DNA of 31,364 nt from an uncultured Chloroflexota bacterium (GTDB lineage Bacteria; Chloroflexota; UBA4733): positions 1 through 31,364 of the forward strand of contig CALBSQ010000309.1 in assembly GCA_937967325.1 (NCBI GenBank), read 5' to 3'. The translations under genes and the position numbers were made by a program. Of the stretch, positions 30,834 to 31,364 are shown one piece after another. How positions within the stretch are numbered: position 1 is the first letter of the stretch; every line of letters begins with the position of its first letter. The notes beneath the pieces are model-generated. The model saw only the letters and a list, made by a program, of their open reading frames with translations. It was not told where the DNA came from and did not search any database.

Positions 30834-31318
30834 TCAAGCGCCCGCCGACCGGCGCGCCAGTTGATCCGGTGGCAGGGCGTAGGGGATACCCTTCGCCGCC
30901 ATCTTGTCGATCACGCGCGGCCGGATTCCCGTCCAGGTCAGGCAGCCGCGCTGCGGGTCCAGTACCCACAGGTCGTTGCCCGTCACCACGGGCGCCCCGC
31001 CGCCCAACTCGACGCCCGCGACCTCGAACACGCTCGCCACCCTCCGCCGGCCGGTCTTATCCACCCGCAGTTGGAGCACGATCTCCAGCGTGCGGGCCAC
31101 CATCTTGGTGAGCACCTCGGCGGGGAGGTGTTCCTCGGCCATGGCGGCCAGGGTGACGAGCCGGTCCAGGGCGTCGCGGGGGCTGTTGGCGTGGATGGTG
31201 GTCATACTGCCGTCGTGGCCGGTATTCATGGCCAGCAGGACGTCGAGCGCCTCTGCCCCGCGGCACTCGCCCACCACCAGCCGCGAGGGACGCATGCGCA
31301 GCGCGTTGCGGACGAGGT
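30834..31318 (-). CDS. cpaF: TadA/CpaF secretion ATPase, C-terminal part
   Basis: Only the last 161 residues are present; the gene runs off the contig. The sequence carries the family's Walker-B/acidic region MRPSRLVVGECRGAEALDVL and the His box GSMTTIHANSPRDALDRL, both typical of CpaF/TadA hexameric ATPases that power Flp pilus assembly. The visible reading frame stays open to base 31318, where adapter sequence begins. The upstream Walker A and N-terminal domain lie outside the window. Confidence 0.92.
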
Positions 31319-31364
31319 CTGTCTCTTATACACATCTCCGAGCCCACGAGACAGGCAGAAATCT
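31319..31364. other. Illumina Nextera adapter and index (sequencing artefact)
   Basis: Bases 31319-31337 are the 19-bp Tn5 mosaic end CTGTCTCTTATACACATCT. Bases 31338-31352 (CCGAGCCCACGAGAC) complete the Nextera read-2 adapter. Bases 31353-31360 (AGGCAGAA) match a standard i7 index, and ATCT starts the flow-cell sequence. Read on the minus strand it yields MCIRDR, a well-known artefact peptide. None of it belongs to the organism. Confidence 0.98.

Noticed and set aside
31057..31347. 96-codon minus-strand frame beginning MGSEMCIRDR
   Set aside because: Its start is encoded by Nextera adapter sequence; the rest is out of frame with cpaF.

Overview
This is one end of a draft, probably metagenomic, contig from a very GC-rich bacterium (about two thirds G+C by eye). 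The gene content points to a Chloroflexota (Thermomicrobia-like) host: a large LysM-BTAD regulator, a Tad pilus locus, a PrgI/VirB4-type secretion system, ISL3 and IS4 elements, and an imuA-imuB-dnaE2 cassette behind a GAAC-N4-GTTC SOS box. An actinobacterium is not excluded. The last 46 bases are not biological. They are an untrimmed Illumina Nextera adapter plus index, so the contig really ends at 31318, inside a tadA/cpaF gene.

Bases 1-14102 look like the core of an integrative conjugative element. A 3' half of tRNA-Lys(UUU) (155-200) serves as an attachment core. Next to it, all on the minus strand, are a tyrosine integrase, an excisionase-like protein, an XRE regulator and a replication-relaxation family protein. 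An inverted-repeat-rich gap (3687-3921, candidate oriT or control region) follows. Beyond it is a tightly packed operon transcribed from 14102 down to 3922: PEGA/beta-propeller protein, VirB6/TrbL, CHAP/NlpC-like hydrolase, VirB2/TrbC pilin, PrgI, TraC-like protein, VirB4 ATPase, CHC2-Toprim primase and VirD4-like coupling ATPase. Most of its junctions are 1-17 bp overlaps.

Bases 14103-21843 are a decay zone. A dead ISL3-family element (14442-17521) is split by an apparently intact IS4-family element (15880-17218) flanked by a 9-bp target duplication. Removing the IS4 copy restores the ISL3 reading frame. Then, on the plus strand, come a small hypothetical gene and an SOS-type mutasome cassette in ruins. 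ImuA appears to lack a short ATPase segment, ImuB appears to lack its N-terminal part, and DnaE2 is reduced to a PHP stub joined to its C-terminal OB region, with a nonsense codon and a frameshift.

Bases 21844-31318 (minus strand) are the distal part of a Tad/Flp pilus operon: cpaF (truncated), tadB, tadC, Flp pilin, three TadE/TadG-like minor pilins, a lectin-fold lipoprotein, a PKD-like secreted protein and, last, a 1,169-residue membrane protein. That protein fuses two LysM domains, an FtsK/SpoIIIE-like domain whose P-loop has lost its lysine, and a BTAD (SARP-type) DNA-binding region. Whether the Tad locus is cargo of the conjugative element or host chromosome cannot be decided from this window. 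No second attachment site was seen to its right.

The most unusual items are the LysM/dead-translocase/BTAD fusion in a pilus operon, the eroded mutasome under an intact-looking SOS promoter, the PEGA-propeller protein heading the conjugation operon, the repeat-rich gap beside the relaxation-type gene, and the tRNA half-site whose layout suggests a circular (attP) form.
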